From Pseudovibrio exalbescens DSM 16456 (GTDB lineage Bacteria > Pseudomonadota > Alphaproteobacteria > Rhizobiales > Stappiaceae), in assembly GCF_000422785.1 (NCBI RefSeq), contig NZ_AUGS01000005.1, positions 362,620-426,619 of the forward strand: DNA of 64,000 nt, written 5' to 3'. The notes under the pieces were generated by a model. It ran no database searches and was not told the origin of the DNA. It saw only the letters and a program-made list of their open reading frames with translations. The translations under genes and the position numbers were made by a program. Shown here piece after piece: positions 8,443-17,521 of the stretch. The number at the start of each line of letters is the position of its first letter. The stretch's first letter is position 1.

Positions 8443-9351
8443 ATGGGTAACGATGTTTCTTCCTCGCAGCGGTTTTGGCGAGACGCCGTTCCTGTGCTGG
8501 TACTGACGGGCGCTATCGCGCTCGGCTGGGCCTATCTGGGCTACATGGTTGTCGACATGGTCACACGAATGGATATGGGCGCCATGGGACCGGGCATGGA
8601 GCTGTTCAATCAGTTCAACATGTTCAAGGGGCTGGACCCGGCCATTCGGGCGCAGTTGGCGGTCCTGTGCTTGCCCATGGCCAATGAAGCCTTCGGCATG
8701 CCAGGGCTGGTGGACGGATCCTTTGCAGACTTTCTGCTCATTTTCCTGATGTGGTTGATGATGGTTCTGGCCATGATGTTGCCCAGTGCCGTTCCAATGC
8801 TGACAAGTTACCACAGGGCGCGCCCCGGCAACGCCGTGCTCGTGGTTGCGGCTGGATATCTGGCCATCTGGACCGGGTTCAGCGTTTTGGCCACTTTGCT
8901 GCAAATGGCTCTGCATACGCTTGGCGCGCTGACGCCGATGATGGTTCCCACGATCAGCATTCTGGCAACCTCGACGATCTTTGCCGCGGGCATCTATCAG
9001 TTCACGCCATTCAAGATGGCATGTCTTGTGCGGTGCAGGGTACCCAACACGTTGTTGGCCGGTCACAAGGCGCAGTCCGATCATTCCGCGTTCCGATTCG
9101 GACTGGATCAGGGGTTGTACTGCCTTGGGTGTTGTTGGGCACTCATGGCATTGATGTTTGCTGTTGGCATCATGAACATCATCTGGATTGCGCTGCTAGG
9201 ACTTGTTATGGCGATTGAGAAGACGTCGAATTCCCGTCCGGTGACCTATGGCATCGGGGTGGCTCTCATTTTGTGGGGAGCCGTCAACCTCTACTTTAAT
9301 TCGGGATCAACGCCGTTTATGAATGCCCTTGCCGGCTTGTTCACACTGTAG
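8443..9351 (+). CDS. DUF2182 family membrane protein
   Basis: A 302-residue membrane protein of the DUF2182 family, often labelled a predicted metal-binding integral membrane protein; no function is established. About seven hydrophobic segments are visible. The family hallmarks are present: YQFTPFKMACLVRCRVP (Cys194, Cys198), then FGLDQGLYCLGCCWALM (Cys227, Cys230, Cys231) and GIMNIIWIALLGLVMAIEK. The clustered cysteines at a membrane boundary fit a metal-binding or redox role, but this is inference. The ATG at 8443 is preferred over a GTG at 8416. The gene is divergent from the UbiH-type gene and 35 bases upstream of the phosphatidylcholine synthase gene, with which it may be co-transcribed. 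Confidence 0.85.
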   Translation: MGNDVSSSQRFWRDAVPVLVLTGAIALGWAYLGYMVVDMVTRMDMGAMGPGMELFNQFNMFKGLDPAIRAQLAVLCLPMANEAFGMPGLVDGSFADFLLIFLMWLMMVLAMMLPSAVPMLTSYHRARPGNAVLVVAAGYLAIWTGFSVLATLLQMALHTLGALTPMMVPTISILATSTIFAAGIYQFTPFKMACLVRCRVPNTLLAGHKAQSDHSAFRFGLDQGLYCLGCCWALMALMFAVGIMNIIWIALLGLVMAIEKTSNSRPVTYGIGVALILWGAVNLYFNSGSTPFMNALAGLFTL

Positions 9352-9386
9352 ACGCATGGCGTCACCACTGGATCAAAGAGCTCGAA

Positions 9387-10091
9387 TTGTCTGATAAACC
9401 TGAACACAAACTCTTTATAATTCATTTGTTCACTGCTCTGGGTGCGCCATTGGCCTTGCTCGCGCTGATTGAAGGCGCGCAAGGAGACTTGGGCATGATG
9501 TTCCTGTGGCTGGCTGTGTCCTTGTTCGTGGATGGCGTGGATGGCCCCTTGGCCCGACGGTTTCAGATCCAGACACGGTTGCCACGCTGGAGCGGTGCCA
9601 TTCTCGATCTGGTCATCGATTATTCCACCTATGTTTTCCTGCCAGCCTTCGCCCTCTATCAGAGCGGCCTCTTGAGCAATTTCTGGGCGCTCGCCAGTGG
9701 CTCCATTATCGTTTTCACCGGGGCAATCTATTTCGCTGACACGGACATGAAGTGTGATACGGGGCATTTCAGCGGCTTTCCCGGCGTGTGGAACATGGTC
9801 ATTGTTGCGTTGATTGCCATTCAGGCGGATCCGTGGCTGATCTTGGCCATGGTGGCCCTTTGTACGGTTCTGACATTCCTGCCGATTTACTTCGTTCATC
9901 CCGTGCGCACCAAGCAATGGCGTCTTCTCACGCTCGTTGTGCTGGCTGTCTGGACCGGAGCGATTGCGTGGTCCGTTATTTTGAACTTCCAAGTGGATAC
10001 GATTCTGACAGCAGTGATCACCACAACCAGTCTCTACCTGCTGTGCGTTGGTGCGGTGCAACAGCTGTTGGCTAAGCTTGCGCCAAGCTGA
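9387..10091 (+). CDS. pcs: Phosphatidylcholine synthase (CDP-alcohol phosphatidyltransferase)
   Basis: A 234-residue integral membrane enzyme that joins choline directly to CDP-diacylglycerol, giving phosphatidylcholine and CMP. This pathway is typical of host-associated and soil alphaproteobacteria. The CDP-alcohol phosphotransferase motif is complete: DGVDGPLARR, then SGAILDLVIDYSTYV, which supplies the Asp residues that bind Mg2+ and CDP. Beyond the motif, LPAFALYQSGLL, GAIYFADTDMKCDTGHFSGFPGVWNM and LTFLPIYFVHPVR closely match the rhizobial Pcs pattern as I know it, which separates it from phosphatidylglycerophosphate and phosphatidylserine synthases. The start is a TTG (MSDKPEHKLF); no in-frame ATG lies early enough to keep the motif. 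The gene implies use of external choline. Confidence 0.88.
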   Translation: MSDKPEHKLFIIHLFTALGAPLALLALIEGAQGDLGMMFLWLAVSLFVDGVDGPLARRFQIQTRLPRWSGAILDLVIDYSTYVFLPAFALYQSGLLSNFWALASGSIIVFTGAIYFADTDMKCDTGHFSGFPGVWNMVIVALIAIQADPWLILAMVALCTVLTFLPIYFVHPVRTKQWRLLTLVVLAVWTGAIAWSVILNFQVDTILTAVITTTSLYLLCVGAVQQLLAKLAPS

Positions 10092-10221
10092 AAAACGCCG
10101 TGTTTTACATTGGCCTTAAAGCGTAGTTGTGGGTGGCATGTCTTGCCACCTCTTGCATTTTCAAGTCTCATCAACACCTGATAGCCTACTGAAACTCTGT
10201 CTCGTTGGGAGGAAAGCGGAC

Positions 10222-11199
10222 ATGGTGAATGCCGTCAGAATTCATGAAACCGGTGGCCCGGAAGTACTCAAGTGGGAAACGATCGAGTTGGGCCCACCCG
10301 CGCCTGGTGATGTTCGGATCCGGCACACGGCTGTTGGTCTGAACTATATCGACACCTATTTTCGCTCTGGTTTGTATCCCGCACCGTTTGGCCTTCCTTT
10401 CGTTCCCGGTAACGAAGGGGCAGGGGTTGTCATTGCCGTAGGAGCAGGAGTTACCGATCTGAAAGAGGGTGACCGGGTTGCCTATGCAGGCCCATTGGGT
10501 GCTTACAGTGAGGAACGGAACATTCCAGCGGCCAATCTTGTAAAGGTCCCGGAACGCATCGCTGATGAAACCGCAGCCGGGATGATGCTGAAAGGCATGA
10601 CAGCACGCTACCTGCTCAAGGCGACCTATCCGGTCACAGCTGGCACGACCATACTGTTCCATGCCGCCGCCGGGGGAGTTGGTTTGATTGCAGGGCAGTG
10701 GGCCGCTCATCTGGGAGCAACTGCAATCGGCACCGTGGGCTCTGACGAGAAGGCAGAACTGGCCAAGGCCAATGGATACGCCCATGTCATCAACTATCGC
10801 AGTGAAAACTGGATCGAACGGGTGAAGGAAATCACCGGCGGACAGGGCTGCGACGTGGTTTATGACAGCATCGGACGGGATACGTTCCCCGGTTCGCTGG
10901 ATTGTCTGAAACACCGCGGCATGTGGGTCAGCTTTGGCCAGTCTTCAGGACCGCTACCAGAGGTCGACTTGGGCATTCTAGCGCGTAAGGGTTCCCTGTT
11001 TGCAACGCGACCAACCCTTTTCAACTACATCGAAAAACGAGAAGACCTGGTTGCAACGGCAAATGATCTGTTTGATATCGTCGGTTCAGGAGCGGTGACG
11101 GTGCCTATAAATCAACGCTATGCGCTCAAGGATGCTGAACAGGCCCACCGGGATCTTGAAGGTCGGCGGACAACCGGCACCACTGTTCTGCTTCCATAA
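10222..11199 (+). CDS. NADPH:quinone oxidoreductase, zeta-crystallin type
   Basis: A 325-residue zinc-free medium-chain dehydrogenase/reductase of the quinone oxidoreductase (QOR) class, which reduces quinones with NADPH. It shows the N-terminal GroES-like fold (VRIRHTAVGLNYIDTYFRSGLYP, FVPGNEGAGVVIAVG) and a Rossmann domain with TILFHAAAGGVGLIAGQWA. Further QOR features are KGMTARYLLKATYPV, VINYRSENWIERVKEITGGQGCDVVYDSIG and a C-terminal INQRYALKDAEQAHRDLEGRRTTGTTVL. No structural zinc-binding cysteine loop is present, as expected. The ATG at 10222 has GGAGGA about eight bases upstream, so the longer open frame from 10129 is rejected. A LysR regulator gene begins 25 bases after its stop. Confidence 0.9.
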   Translation: MVNAVRIHETGGPEVLKWETIELGPPAPGDVRIRHTAVGLNYIDTYFRSGLYPAPFGLPFVPGNEGAGVVIAVGAGVTDLKEGDRVAYAGPLGAYSEERNIPAANLVKVPERIADETAAGMMLKGMTARYLLKATYPVTAGTTILFHAAAGGVGLIAGQWAAHLGATAIGTVGSDEKAELAKANGYAHVINYRSENWIERVKEITGGQGCDVVYDSIGRDTFPGSLDCLKHRGMWVSFGQSSGPLPEVDLGILARKGSLFATRPTLFNYIEKREDLVATANDLFDIVGSGAVTVPINQRYALKDAEQAHRDLEGRRTTGTTVLLP

Positions 11200-11224
11200 C
11201 TCCAGCACAAGGCACCAACGCACA

Positions 11225-12193
11225 ATGGATCGCTCTCGTTTCTTATATGGTCCCGCAATGCGATATTTCGCACTTGCGGCGGAAGAGGGGTCCATTCGTG
11301 CGGCGGCGCGTAAACTCAACGTGGCCTCCTCGGCAGTGAACCGACAAATCCTGTCCCTGGAGGATCAACTGGGCGTACAGCTTTTCGAGCGGGTTGGACG
11401 CACCATTCGCCTTTCAACAGCTGGCGAAATCATTCTGGCTCATATCAAACGGACCCTGTCGGATTTTGAAAGTACGATTGAAGAGCTTGATGCGCTGAAA
11501 GGCGTCCGTCGCGGTTCGGTGACCATCGCCAGTGTTGAAAGTGTCTCTCAGACCCTACTGCCCGAAATCATCGGCGCTTTTCGCAAGTCGTTCAACGGCA
11601 TTCATGTCAGCCTGCACATCTCGTCATCGCGCGGTGTAATTGAGGCAATCGAAAATGCCGAGGCCGATGTGGGGTTCACTTTCGATCCGCCCAGCTCAGG
11701 ATCTATCGATGTGGCCTTTCGGCGCGCGTTGAAAATCGGGGCGATCCTGTCTCCGAACCACCCTTTGGCTGCGAATCCCAGGTTAACATTCAACGAGTGT
11801 TTTCAATATCCCGTTGCGCTTCCAAGCAAGGGGCTGTCGCTGCGCACCCAATTGGATGCCGTATTGGAAAACGCAATTCCGCGCAGCAAGACATGTATCG
11901 AGGCCAATTCGCTCACTTTCATGAGAATGTTGACGCGAGACGGGCAAACGATCAGCTTTCAGACCACGATCGGTCTTGAGGAGGATATTGCCGCAGGACG
12001 CATCGTGTTTCGGGAATTGGACGAACCGCATCTGAATGATGATCGGTTGTCGATCATCACGTCATCCATGCGTGGTCTTCCACTGGCACCGGCGATGTTC
12101 TTCGACCATGCGGTTGCAACATTGAAAAAGCTGCTTCCCGAAGCAGAAAGTTCTGACCAAACCCCAAGAAAACCCCTGAAAAATCATAGGTGA
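11225..12193 (+). CDS. LysR-family transcriptional regulator upstream of the purine operon
   Basis: A 322-residue LysR-type regulator. The N-terminal helix-turn-helix is clear (MRYFALAAEEGSIRAAARKLNVASSAVNRQILSLEDQLG), followed by a linker helix and a substrate-binding domain with GSVTIASVESVSQTLLPEIIGAF and DGQTISFQTTIGLEEDIAAG. It lies on the same strand as the purine catabolism genes and ends 129 bases before uraH, so it may control them, but LysR genes more often diverge from their targets and the link is an inference. The start at 11225 (MDRSRFLYG) follows no strong ribosome-binding site; a GTG/ATG further upstream overlaps the preceding oxidoreductase gene and is less likely. The last codons run into a palindrome at 12190. 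Confidence 0.88.
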   Translation: MDRSRFLYGPAMRYFALAAEEGSIRAAARKLNVASSAVNRQILSLEDQLGVQLFERVGRTIRLSTAGEIILAHIKRTLSDFESTIEELDALKGVRRGSVTIASVESVSQTLLPEIIGAFRKSFNGIHVSLHISSSRGVIEAIENAEADVGFTFDPPSSGSIDVAFRRALKIGAILSPNHPLAANPRLTFNECFQYPVALPSKGLSLRTQLDAVLENAIPRSKTCIEANSLTFMRMLTRDGQTISFQTTIGLEEDIAAGRIVFRELDEPHLNDDRLSIITSSMRGLPLAPAMFFDHAVATLKKLLPEAESSDQTPRKPLKNHR

Positions 12194-12210
12194 TGCCAAA
12201 AAAGCATCAC
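12190..12210. promoter_or_regulatory. Perfect 7-bp inverted repeat between lysR and uraH
   Basis: GTGATGC at 12190-12196 and GCATCAC at 12204-12210 form a perfect palindrome around CAAAAAA. It overlaps the lysR stop codon and lies 112 bases before uraH. It could be a weak transcript hairpin, or a LysR-type operator, which are often interrupted palindromes; the sequence alone cannot decide. A second short hairpin, GATGGC/GCCATC, lies at 12281-12297 in the uraH leader. Confidence 0.4.
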
Positions 12211-12322
12211 ACCGAATGAAAAATAGAGCTTTCTGGATCAGTAGTTTTACGTCTAACATCCCGTAGAGGTAAAAAGGCGAGATGGCACCAAGCCATCCCT
12301 ACAAAATCCAGAGGGCAAGGCC

Positions 12323-12676
12323 ATGGGGCGGTTAACAACACATGTGCTGGACACGGCGCGCGGCCGGCCAGCTGCGCAGCTGCGCATTCGCTTGTATGCG
12401 GTGAGTGAAAGCGGACGCGAGTTGCTGGGACGTTTCAGCACCAATGACGATGGGCGCGTAGACGCGCCGTTGCTTGAAGGTGCAGCGCTTCAGGCGGGTA
12501 CTTATGAACTTCTCTTTGAAGCTGGCGAGTATCTGCAACGGGCCGGAGGCCTGTCGCAAACAGCGCTGTTTCTGGATGAAATCCCGATCCGATTTGGCAT
12601 TTTTCACCCGGACGAGCACTACCATGTGCCCCTTCTGCTGTCGCCGTATGGTTACAGCACTTACCGGGGGAGCTAG
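12323..12676 (+). CDS. uraH: 5-hydroxyisourate hydrolase (transthyretin-like)
   Basis: A 117-residue enzyme that opens the ring of 5-hydroxyisourate to give OHCU (2-oxo-4-hydroxy-4-carboxy-5-ureidoimidazoline), the step after urate oxidation. It has the transthyretin-like fold: [22 protein letters not shown] at the N terminus with the catalytic His, RVDAPLL, FFI-type strand segments, [19 protein letters not shown] at the end. The C-terminal Tyr-Arg-Gly-Ser signature separates true hydrolases from transthyretin. The start has GAGGGCAAGG upstream. It is the first gene of the purine operon and is followed by xdhA after three bases. Confidence 0.95.
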   Translation: MGRLTTHVLDTARGRPAAQLRIRLYAVSESGRELLGRFSTNDDGRVDAPLLEGAALQAGTYELLFEAGEYLQRAGGLSQTALFLDEIPIRFGIFHPDEHYHVPLLLSPYGYSTYRGS

Positions 12677-12679
12677 GTC

Positions 12680-14164
12680 ATGCGCAAGTGCATTCGCTTC
12701 ATCAAGTCAGGGCATGTGGTCGAACTGAACGACGTGGCTCCAACTGAGACATTGCTGGACTACCTTCGGTTGCGGGCACGGGAAACAGGCACCAAGGAAG
12801 GCTGTGCTGAGGGCGACTGTGGCGCTTGTACCGTGGCTCTGGGCCGGCTCATCGACGGGGAGTTGATTTATGAACCCGTCAATAGCTGCATTCTTCTTTT
12901 GGCTCAAATCGATGGATGCGAGTTGGTCACCATAGAGGACTTGTCCCGGGATGGCGGCTTGCATCCGGTCCAAAAGGCCTTTTTGGATCACCATGCCTCA
13001 CAGTGCGGGTTTTGTACGCCGGGGTTCATCATGTCGCTTTTCACGCTGTATCACCGGGACACGCCGGGTTTGACGAGCGATGATGTCACGACCTGGCTGG
13101 CTGGCAACCTGTGCCGGTGTACGGGATATCGCCCGATTGTGGACGCGGCTCTTGAAACGTGCAGAAGCGCCGCCAATGACGCCTTTCGGGCCCGCGCGGA
13201 AAAAACCGAGGCGCTTTTACGCGATCTTGCCGATTCCGACGATATTCTCATGGAAACGGATGGTGATCGGTTTATCGCCCTGCCAAGCACGCTGGACAGC
13301 CTTTGCGCGCTATCGGCGACGCACACGGATGCAACGCTTGTTTCAGGTGCAACGGATGTGGGTCTTTGGATTACCAAGCAATTGAGGGACCTGCCCAAGA
13401 TCATTGCCTTGAATCGGGTGCAGGAACTTCAGGATATTCATGTTACATCCGCTGGCTTTGATGTGGGGGCAAGTGTCTCCTTTCAAAAGCTCCATGAGGT
13501 TCTTGGCAAGCACGAACCTGACATTGCCGAGGTACTTCGGCGCTTGGGATCGATTCAGGTCCGAACCTCCGGTACCATGGGTGGGAATATCGCCAATGGT
13601 TCGCCAATCGGTGACAGTCCACCGCTATTGATTGCGCTTGGTGCGCAGATTTCATTGCGCCTAGGCAATGAAACCAGGCGAATGCCGCTGGAAGCCTTTT
13701 TTCTGGATTATGGCAAACAGGACCGGCGACCGGGCGAGGTCATTACACAAATCCATATCCCCCGACTGGATGCAAGCCACGCCTTCCGCGCCTTCAAACT
13801 GTCCAAGCGGTTTGATCAGGACATTTCAACGGTACTGGCTGCCTTCAGGTTCACGCTGGTTCAAGACCGCATCGTAGAGGCTCGGCTTGCCTATGGCGGC
13901 ATGGCTGGCGTTCCCAAACGCGCCGCGCATGCCGAAACCGCGCTGATGGGGTGTGTTCTTTCAGCACCCGACAGTTGGAATGCTGCAGTGGAGGCGCTCG
14001 ATAACGATTTCACGCCTCTGAGTGATATGCGGGGATCGGCAGAGTATCGCCGTGAGGCCGCAAAGGGGTTGCTTTTCAAAGCACTGCTTGAAGTATCCGG
14101 TCGTTCCTCTCAAGAGACGCGCATCTGTGGGCATCGATATCAGGAGGCCGGTCATGCTGCATAG
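12680..14164 (+). CDS. xdhA: Xanthine dehydrogenase small subunit (2Fe-2S and FAD)
   Basis: The 494-residue electron-transfer subunit of xanthine dehydrogenase, which oxidises hypoxanthine to xanthine and urate. Both [2Fe-2S] clusters are intact: a plant-ferredoxin type with Cys42, Cys47, Cys50 and Cys70 (GCAEGDCGAC, NSC), and the helical type with Cys109, Cys112, Cys145 and Cys147 (CGFCTPG, NLCRCTGYRPI). The FAD domain follows from about residue 200 (VSGATDVGLWITKQLRDLPKII, GSIQVRTSGTMGGNIANGSPIGDSPP). The start follows GGGGGAG and sits three bases after uraH. The last 11 bases overlap xdhB, which suggests translational coupling. Confidence 0.95.
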   Translation: MRKCIRFIKSGHVVELNDVAPTETLLDYLRLRARETGTKEGCAEGDCGACTVALGRLIDGELIYEPVNSCILLLAQIDGCELVTIEDLSRDGGLHPVQKAFLDHHASQCGFCTPGFIMSLFTLYHRDTPGLTSDDVTTWLAGNLCRCTGYRPIVDAALETCRSAANDAFRARAEKTEALLRDLADSDDILMETDGDRFIALPSTLDSLCALSATHTDATLVSGATDVGLWITKQLRDLPKIIALNRVQELQDIHVTSAGFDVGASVSFQKLHEVLGKHEPDIAEVLRRLGSIQVRTSGTMGGNIANGSPIGDSPPLLIALGAQISLRLGNETRRMPLEAFFLDYGKQDRRPGEVITQIHIPRLDASHAFRAFKLSKRFDQDISTVLAAFRFTLVQDRIVEARLAYGGMAGVPKRAAHAETALMGCVLSAPDSWNAAVEALDNDFTPLSDMRGSAEYRREAAKGLLFKALLEVSGRSSQETRICGHRYQEAGHAA

Positions 14165-16508
14165 AACACCGACGCCGGAAGAGGCGATGGCCCAAACAAC
14201 CGCACGGGACACCGAAGCGGGCAAGGCAGTACCGCACGACAGTGCCTTGAAACATGTCACGGGGCGCGCACCTTATACCGACGATTTGCCGGAGCCTGAG
14301 GGACTCCTCCATCTGGCTCCATGTTGGGCGCGCGATTGTGCTCATGGCCGCATTCTCGATGTGGATACGTCGGCCGCGCAGGCGATGCCCGGTGTGATAA
14401 CGGTACTGACCGCAGCATCCATACCGGGGGAAAATGATTGTGCGCCCGCCATGGGTGACGATCCGATTCTTGCCGATGGCATCATTCATTTTCATGGACA
14501 AGTGGTTGCCGTGGTTGTGGCTGTCAGCCGTGATGCTGCTCGCCGCGCGGCCCTGCAGGTTTCGGTTGAGGTCGAACCTCTACCCGCCATCTTGACGGTG
14601 GATGATGCCTTGGCCGCAGATGATACCGTCTTGCCGGATTATGCCTTTCAACGTGGTGAGCCAGAGGCAGCGGTAACCGAGGCACCGTGCCAGCTTTCCA
14701 CCCGGCTTCACATTGGCGGACAGGACCATTTTTATCTGGAGGGGCAGGTCGCAATGGCCGTTCCGTGGGAGGATGGAGATCTGCATGTTTTTTCATCCAC
14801 CCAACATCCCAGTGAAGTACAACACACGGTGGCCAAGGTTCTCGACCGACTGGAGGCCTCTGTCTCCGTTGAGGTGAGGCGCATGGGTGGGGCATTTGGT
14901 GGCAAGGAGTCCCAAGCCAATCAATGGGCCGCGTTGGCGGCGCTGGCAGCTCACGTCACCGGTCGCCCCTGCAAGATGCGTCTGGACCGGGATGACGATA
15001 TGATCATGACCGGCAAACGGCATGATTTTCGGGTCGACATGCGCGCAGGCTTTGATGACACCGGCCGGATACTGGCAACCACGATGGATTTTGCCAGTCG
15101 CTGTGGGTATTCGGCCGACCTGTCCTTGGGGATCAACGACCGAGCGCTGTTTCATGCCGACAACGCCTATTATTACCCGCAGGCGCTTTTGCGATCGCGC
15201 CGGATGCGGACCAACACGGTTTCCAATACGGCATTTCGCGGCTTTGGAGGGCCGCAAGGCATGTTGGCTGCCGAGCGGTTGATGGATGCCATTGCGATTA
15301 CGGTGGGCAGAGACCCTCTCGACGTGCGGCTGGACAACCTTTATGGGCCGGACCGGGAAACCACACCCTATGGCATGGTCGTTGAAGAACATGCTGTCCT
15401 GCGCGACATCATGGAGAGCCTCGCGCAAGACTGCCAGTATCGCACTCGCCGAGAGCGGATTGCAGCTTTCAATGCCGACAATGCTTTCCTGAAAAAGGGG
15501 CTGGCCCTTACACCCGTCAAATTCGGTATTTCGTTTACGCTCACACATTTGAACCAGGCCGGAGCCCTTGTTCATCTTTACAAGGATGGCTCTGTCCATC
15601 TCAATCATGGCGGCACGGAAATGGGCCAGGGGCTTTATCAGAAAATCGCCCAGATCGCTGCCGATGAAATGGGCGTGTCCTTGGCAAGTGTTCACGTGAC
15701 TGCTGCCCGCACGGACAAGGTGCCCAATACATCGGCAACGGCAGCTTCATCCAGTACGGACCTCAACGGCATGGCTGTGGTCAATGCATGCAAGGAAATT
15801 CGAGAGCGTTTGACGGCCTTTGCTGCGCGCCAGTACGACGTGGCGCCGGCGGGCGTTCATATGCACGCGGACTGGGTATACGTGGACGGCGACAAGGTCA
15901 TGTCGGTGGCTGATCTGGCACGCGCCGCTTATACCGCTCGGATTTCACTATCTGCGGCAGGATACTATGCAACGCCGGAGATCAATTGGGACAGAGAAAC
16001 GGCACAGGGACGTCCATTCTTTTATTTCGCTCATGGAGCCGCCTGTTCTGAAGTCACAATCGATACGCTCACCGGCGAACACCGTGTTGATCAGGTGGAT
16101 GTGCTGCACGATGTCGGGCGCTCCATCAATCCTGCTCTGGATATCGGCCAGATCGAAGGCGGTTTCGTTCAAGGAATGGGATGGTTGACCACCGAAGAAC
16201 TGTGCTGGGATGACCGCGGGCGCCTGCGCACCCATGCGCCTTCAACCTACAAAATCCCAACCGCTTCGGATGTGCCTAAAGCCTTTTCTGTGCGGCTTTA
16301 CGCCTCCAACGGCAACCCGAAACCCACGGTTTTTCGTTCAAAAGCCGTTGGCGAACCGCCGTTAATGTTGCCAATATCAGTCTATTGTGCCATCAATGAT
16401 GCCGTTTCGAGCCTACGTCCCGGTCTCATTCCGCGTCTTGACGCTCCGGCTACGCCGGAGGCCGTACTGATTGCGGTGCAAGAGATTCGCCGGGGGAACG
16501 GCGTATGA
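14154..16508 (+). CDS. xdhB: Xanthine dehydrogenase large subunit (molybdenum cofactor)
   Basis: The 784-residue molybdopterin subunit of xanthine dehydrogenase; it carries the active site where purines are hydroxylated. Characteristic segments are VTGRAPYTDDLPEPEGLLH at the N terminus, GQDHFYLEGQVAMA, VRRMGGAFGGKESQ, NTAFRGFGGPQGM, LNHGGTEMGQGLYQKIAQIAADEMG and KAVGEPPLMLPISVYCAINDA. The last contains the GEPP glutamate that acts as the catalytic base. The ATG at 14154 has AGGAGG six bases upstream and overlaps the end of xdhA; an open frame reaching back to 14022 is rejected. The stop overlaps the xdhC start by four bases. Confidence 0.95.
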   Translation: MLHRTPTPEEAMAQTTARDTEAGKAVPHDSALKHVTGRAPYTDDLPEPEGLLHLAPCWARDCAHGRILDVDTSAAQAMPGVITVLTAASIPGENDCAPAMGDDPILADGIIHFHGQVVAVVVAVSRDAARRAALQVSVEVEPLPAILTVDDALAADDTVLPDYAFQRGEPEAAVTEAPCQLSTRLHIGGQDHFYLEGQVAMAVPWEDGDLHVFSSTQHPSEVQHTVAKVLDRLEASVSVEVRRMGGAFGGKESQANQWAALAALAAHVTGRPCKMRLDRDDDMIMTGKRHDFRVDMRAGFDDTGRILATTMDFASRCGYSADLSLGINDRALFHADNAYYYPQALLRSRRMRTNTVSNTAFRGFGGPQGMLAAERLMDAIAITVGRDPLDVRLDNLYGPDRETTPYGMVVEEHAVLRDIMESLAQDCQYRTRRERIAAFNADNAFLKKGLALTPVKFGISFTLTHLNQAGALVHLYKDGSVHLNHGGTEMGQGLYQKIAQIAADEMGVSLASVHVTAARTDKVPNTSATAASSSTDLNGMAVVNACKEIRERLTAFAARQYDVAPAGVHMHADWVYVDGDKVMSVADLARAAYTARISLSAAGYYATPEINWDRETAQGRPFFYFAHGAACSEVTIDTLTGEHRVDQVDVLHDVGRSINPALDIGQIEGGFVQGMGWLTTEELCWDDRGRLRTHAPSTYKIPTASDVPKAFSVRLYASNGNPKPTVFRSKAVGEPPLMLPISVYCAINDAVSSLRPGLIPRLDAPATPEAVLIAVQEIRRGNGV

Positions 16509-17494
16509 GCGTATGGCGGAGCATAGTCAGCCACTTATCCGCTGGAAATTCGTGCGCGCTGGTGACTATTTCACAGGTGCGCGGATCTGCCCCGCGTGAG
16601 GTCGGCGCCCGCATGGTGGTGCGTTCGGATGGTGCGTTCAACGGCACCATTGGCGGTGGTGCCCTCGAATATGATGTGATCCGTCAGGCCTGCGCCTTGA
16701 TGGACAAAAAAGCGGTTGGTCTGCACGTCCATACGTTCTCGTTGGGTCCCGACCTTGGCCAGTGCTGCGGCGGCTGGGTGGAGATTTTTATCGAAATCGT
16801 CCCTAGCGTCTTGAAAGATTTATCAAAAAAACTTGCCAAACTGGAAGAAGAGGGGCCCTTTGCCACTCGGGCCGTCATACGCTTCGAGGAGCCGGTCCAA
16901 AGGGAGATTTTTGATTGGTCGCCGCCACATCCTGTCGCTTTGGAAAACGGGATCTTGAAAGAGCATTTCGGGCAAACAGCTTCGCCGCTGGCTCTTTTTG
17001 GAGCAGGCCATGTAGGGCGGGCCCTCATGCTTGCCCTTGCGCCTCTTCCCTTTCGTGTATCCTGGGTTGACACGCGCCGCGACTATTTTCCCAGCCACGT
17101 CCCTAGCAATGTGAGCTGTATTCATCTAAAGGACCCTGTAAACGCAGTAGCGTCGGTTCCATCCGGCGCCTACGTGGTGGTCATGACGCATGATCATGCC
17201 CTTGATCAAAGGCTGGTCGATGCAGCATTGCGCCGAGGCGATCTCGCCTATGTGGGAATGATCGGCAGCAAGACCAAAAAAGCACGGGTACTGAGCAGAC
17301 TTCGCAGCGCAGGGGTGACGAACGAGCAGTTGAATCGGCTTGTTTGTCCCATTGGCATTTCTGGAATTACCAGTAAGCAGCCCCCGCAGATCGCCGCGTC
17401 GGTTGCCGCCCAGTTGCTGATGGTCCGTGACCAAAATGAGAGCAAGGAACGGTCAAACTTTGCGCTTGCCAAGTCGGGTTCCCCCGACCATTAA
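16505..17494 (+). CDS. xdhC: Xanthine dehydrogenase accessory protein XdhC
   Basis: A 329-residue molybdenum-cofactor chaperone that binds Mo-cofactor, supports its sulfuration and inserts it into XdhB; it is not part of the mature enzyme. The N-terminal XdhC/CoxI domain has QVRGSAPREVGARMVV, GTIGGGALEYDVI and SLGPDLGQCCGGWVEIF, whose cysteines are conserved in the family. The C-terminal Rossmann-like domain begins LALFGAGHVGRALMLAL and ends VCPIGISGITSKQPPQIAASVAAQLL. It starts within the xdhB stop codon (ATGA overlap), so synthesis is coupled to its client enzyme. Transporter genes follow within 30 bases. Confidence 0.95.
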   Translation: MSVWRSIVSHLSAGNSCALVTISQVRGSAPREVGARMVVRSDGAFNGTIGGGALEYDVIRQACALMDKKAVGLHVHTFSLGPDLGQCCGGWVEIFIEIVPSVLKDLSKKLAKLEEEGPFATRAVIRFEEPVQREIFDWSPPHPVALENGILKEHFGQTASPLALFGAGHVGRALMLALAPLPFRVSWVDTRRDYFPSHVPSNVSCIHLKDPVNAVASVPSGAYVVVMTHDHALDQRLVDAALRRGDLAYVGMIGSKTKKARVLSRLRSAGVTNEQLNRLVCPIGISGITSKQPPQIAASVAAQLLMVRDQNESKERSNFALAKSGSPDH

Positions 17495-17521
17495 AAGCCT
17501 TTACGAAGGAGAGTGCGTGGC

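Noticed and set aside
12194..12322. Purine-sensing riboswitch before uraH.
   Set aside because: Only two short hairpins are present; the conserved junction of purine riboswitches is missing and the leader is too short.
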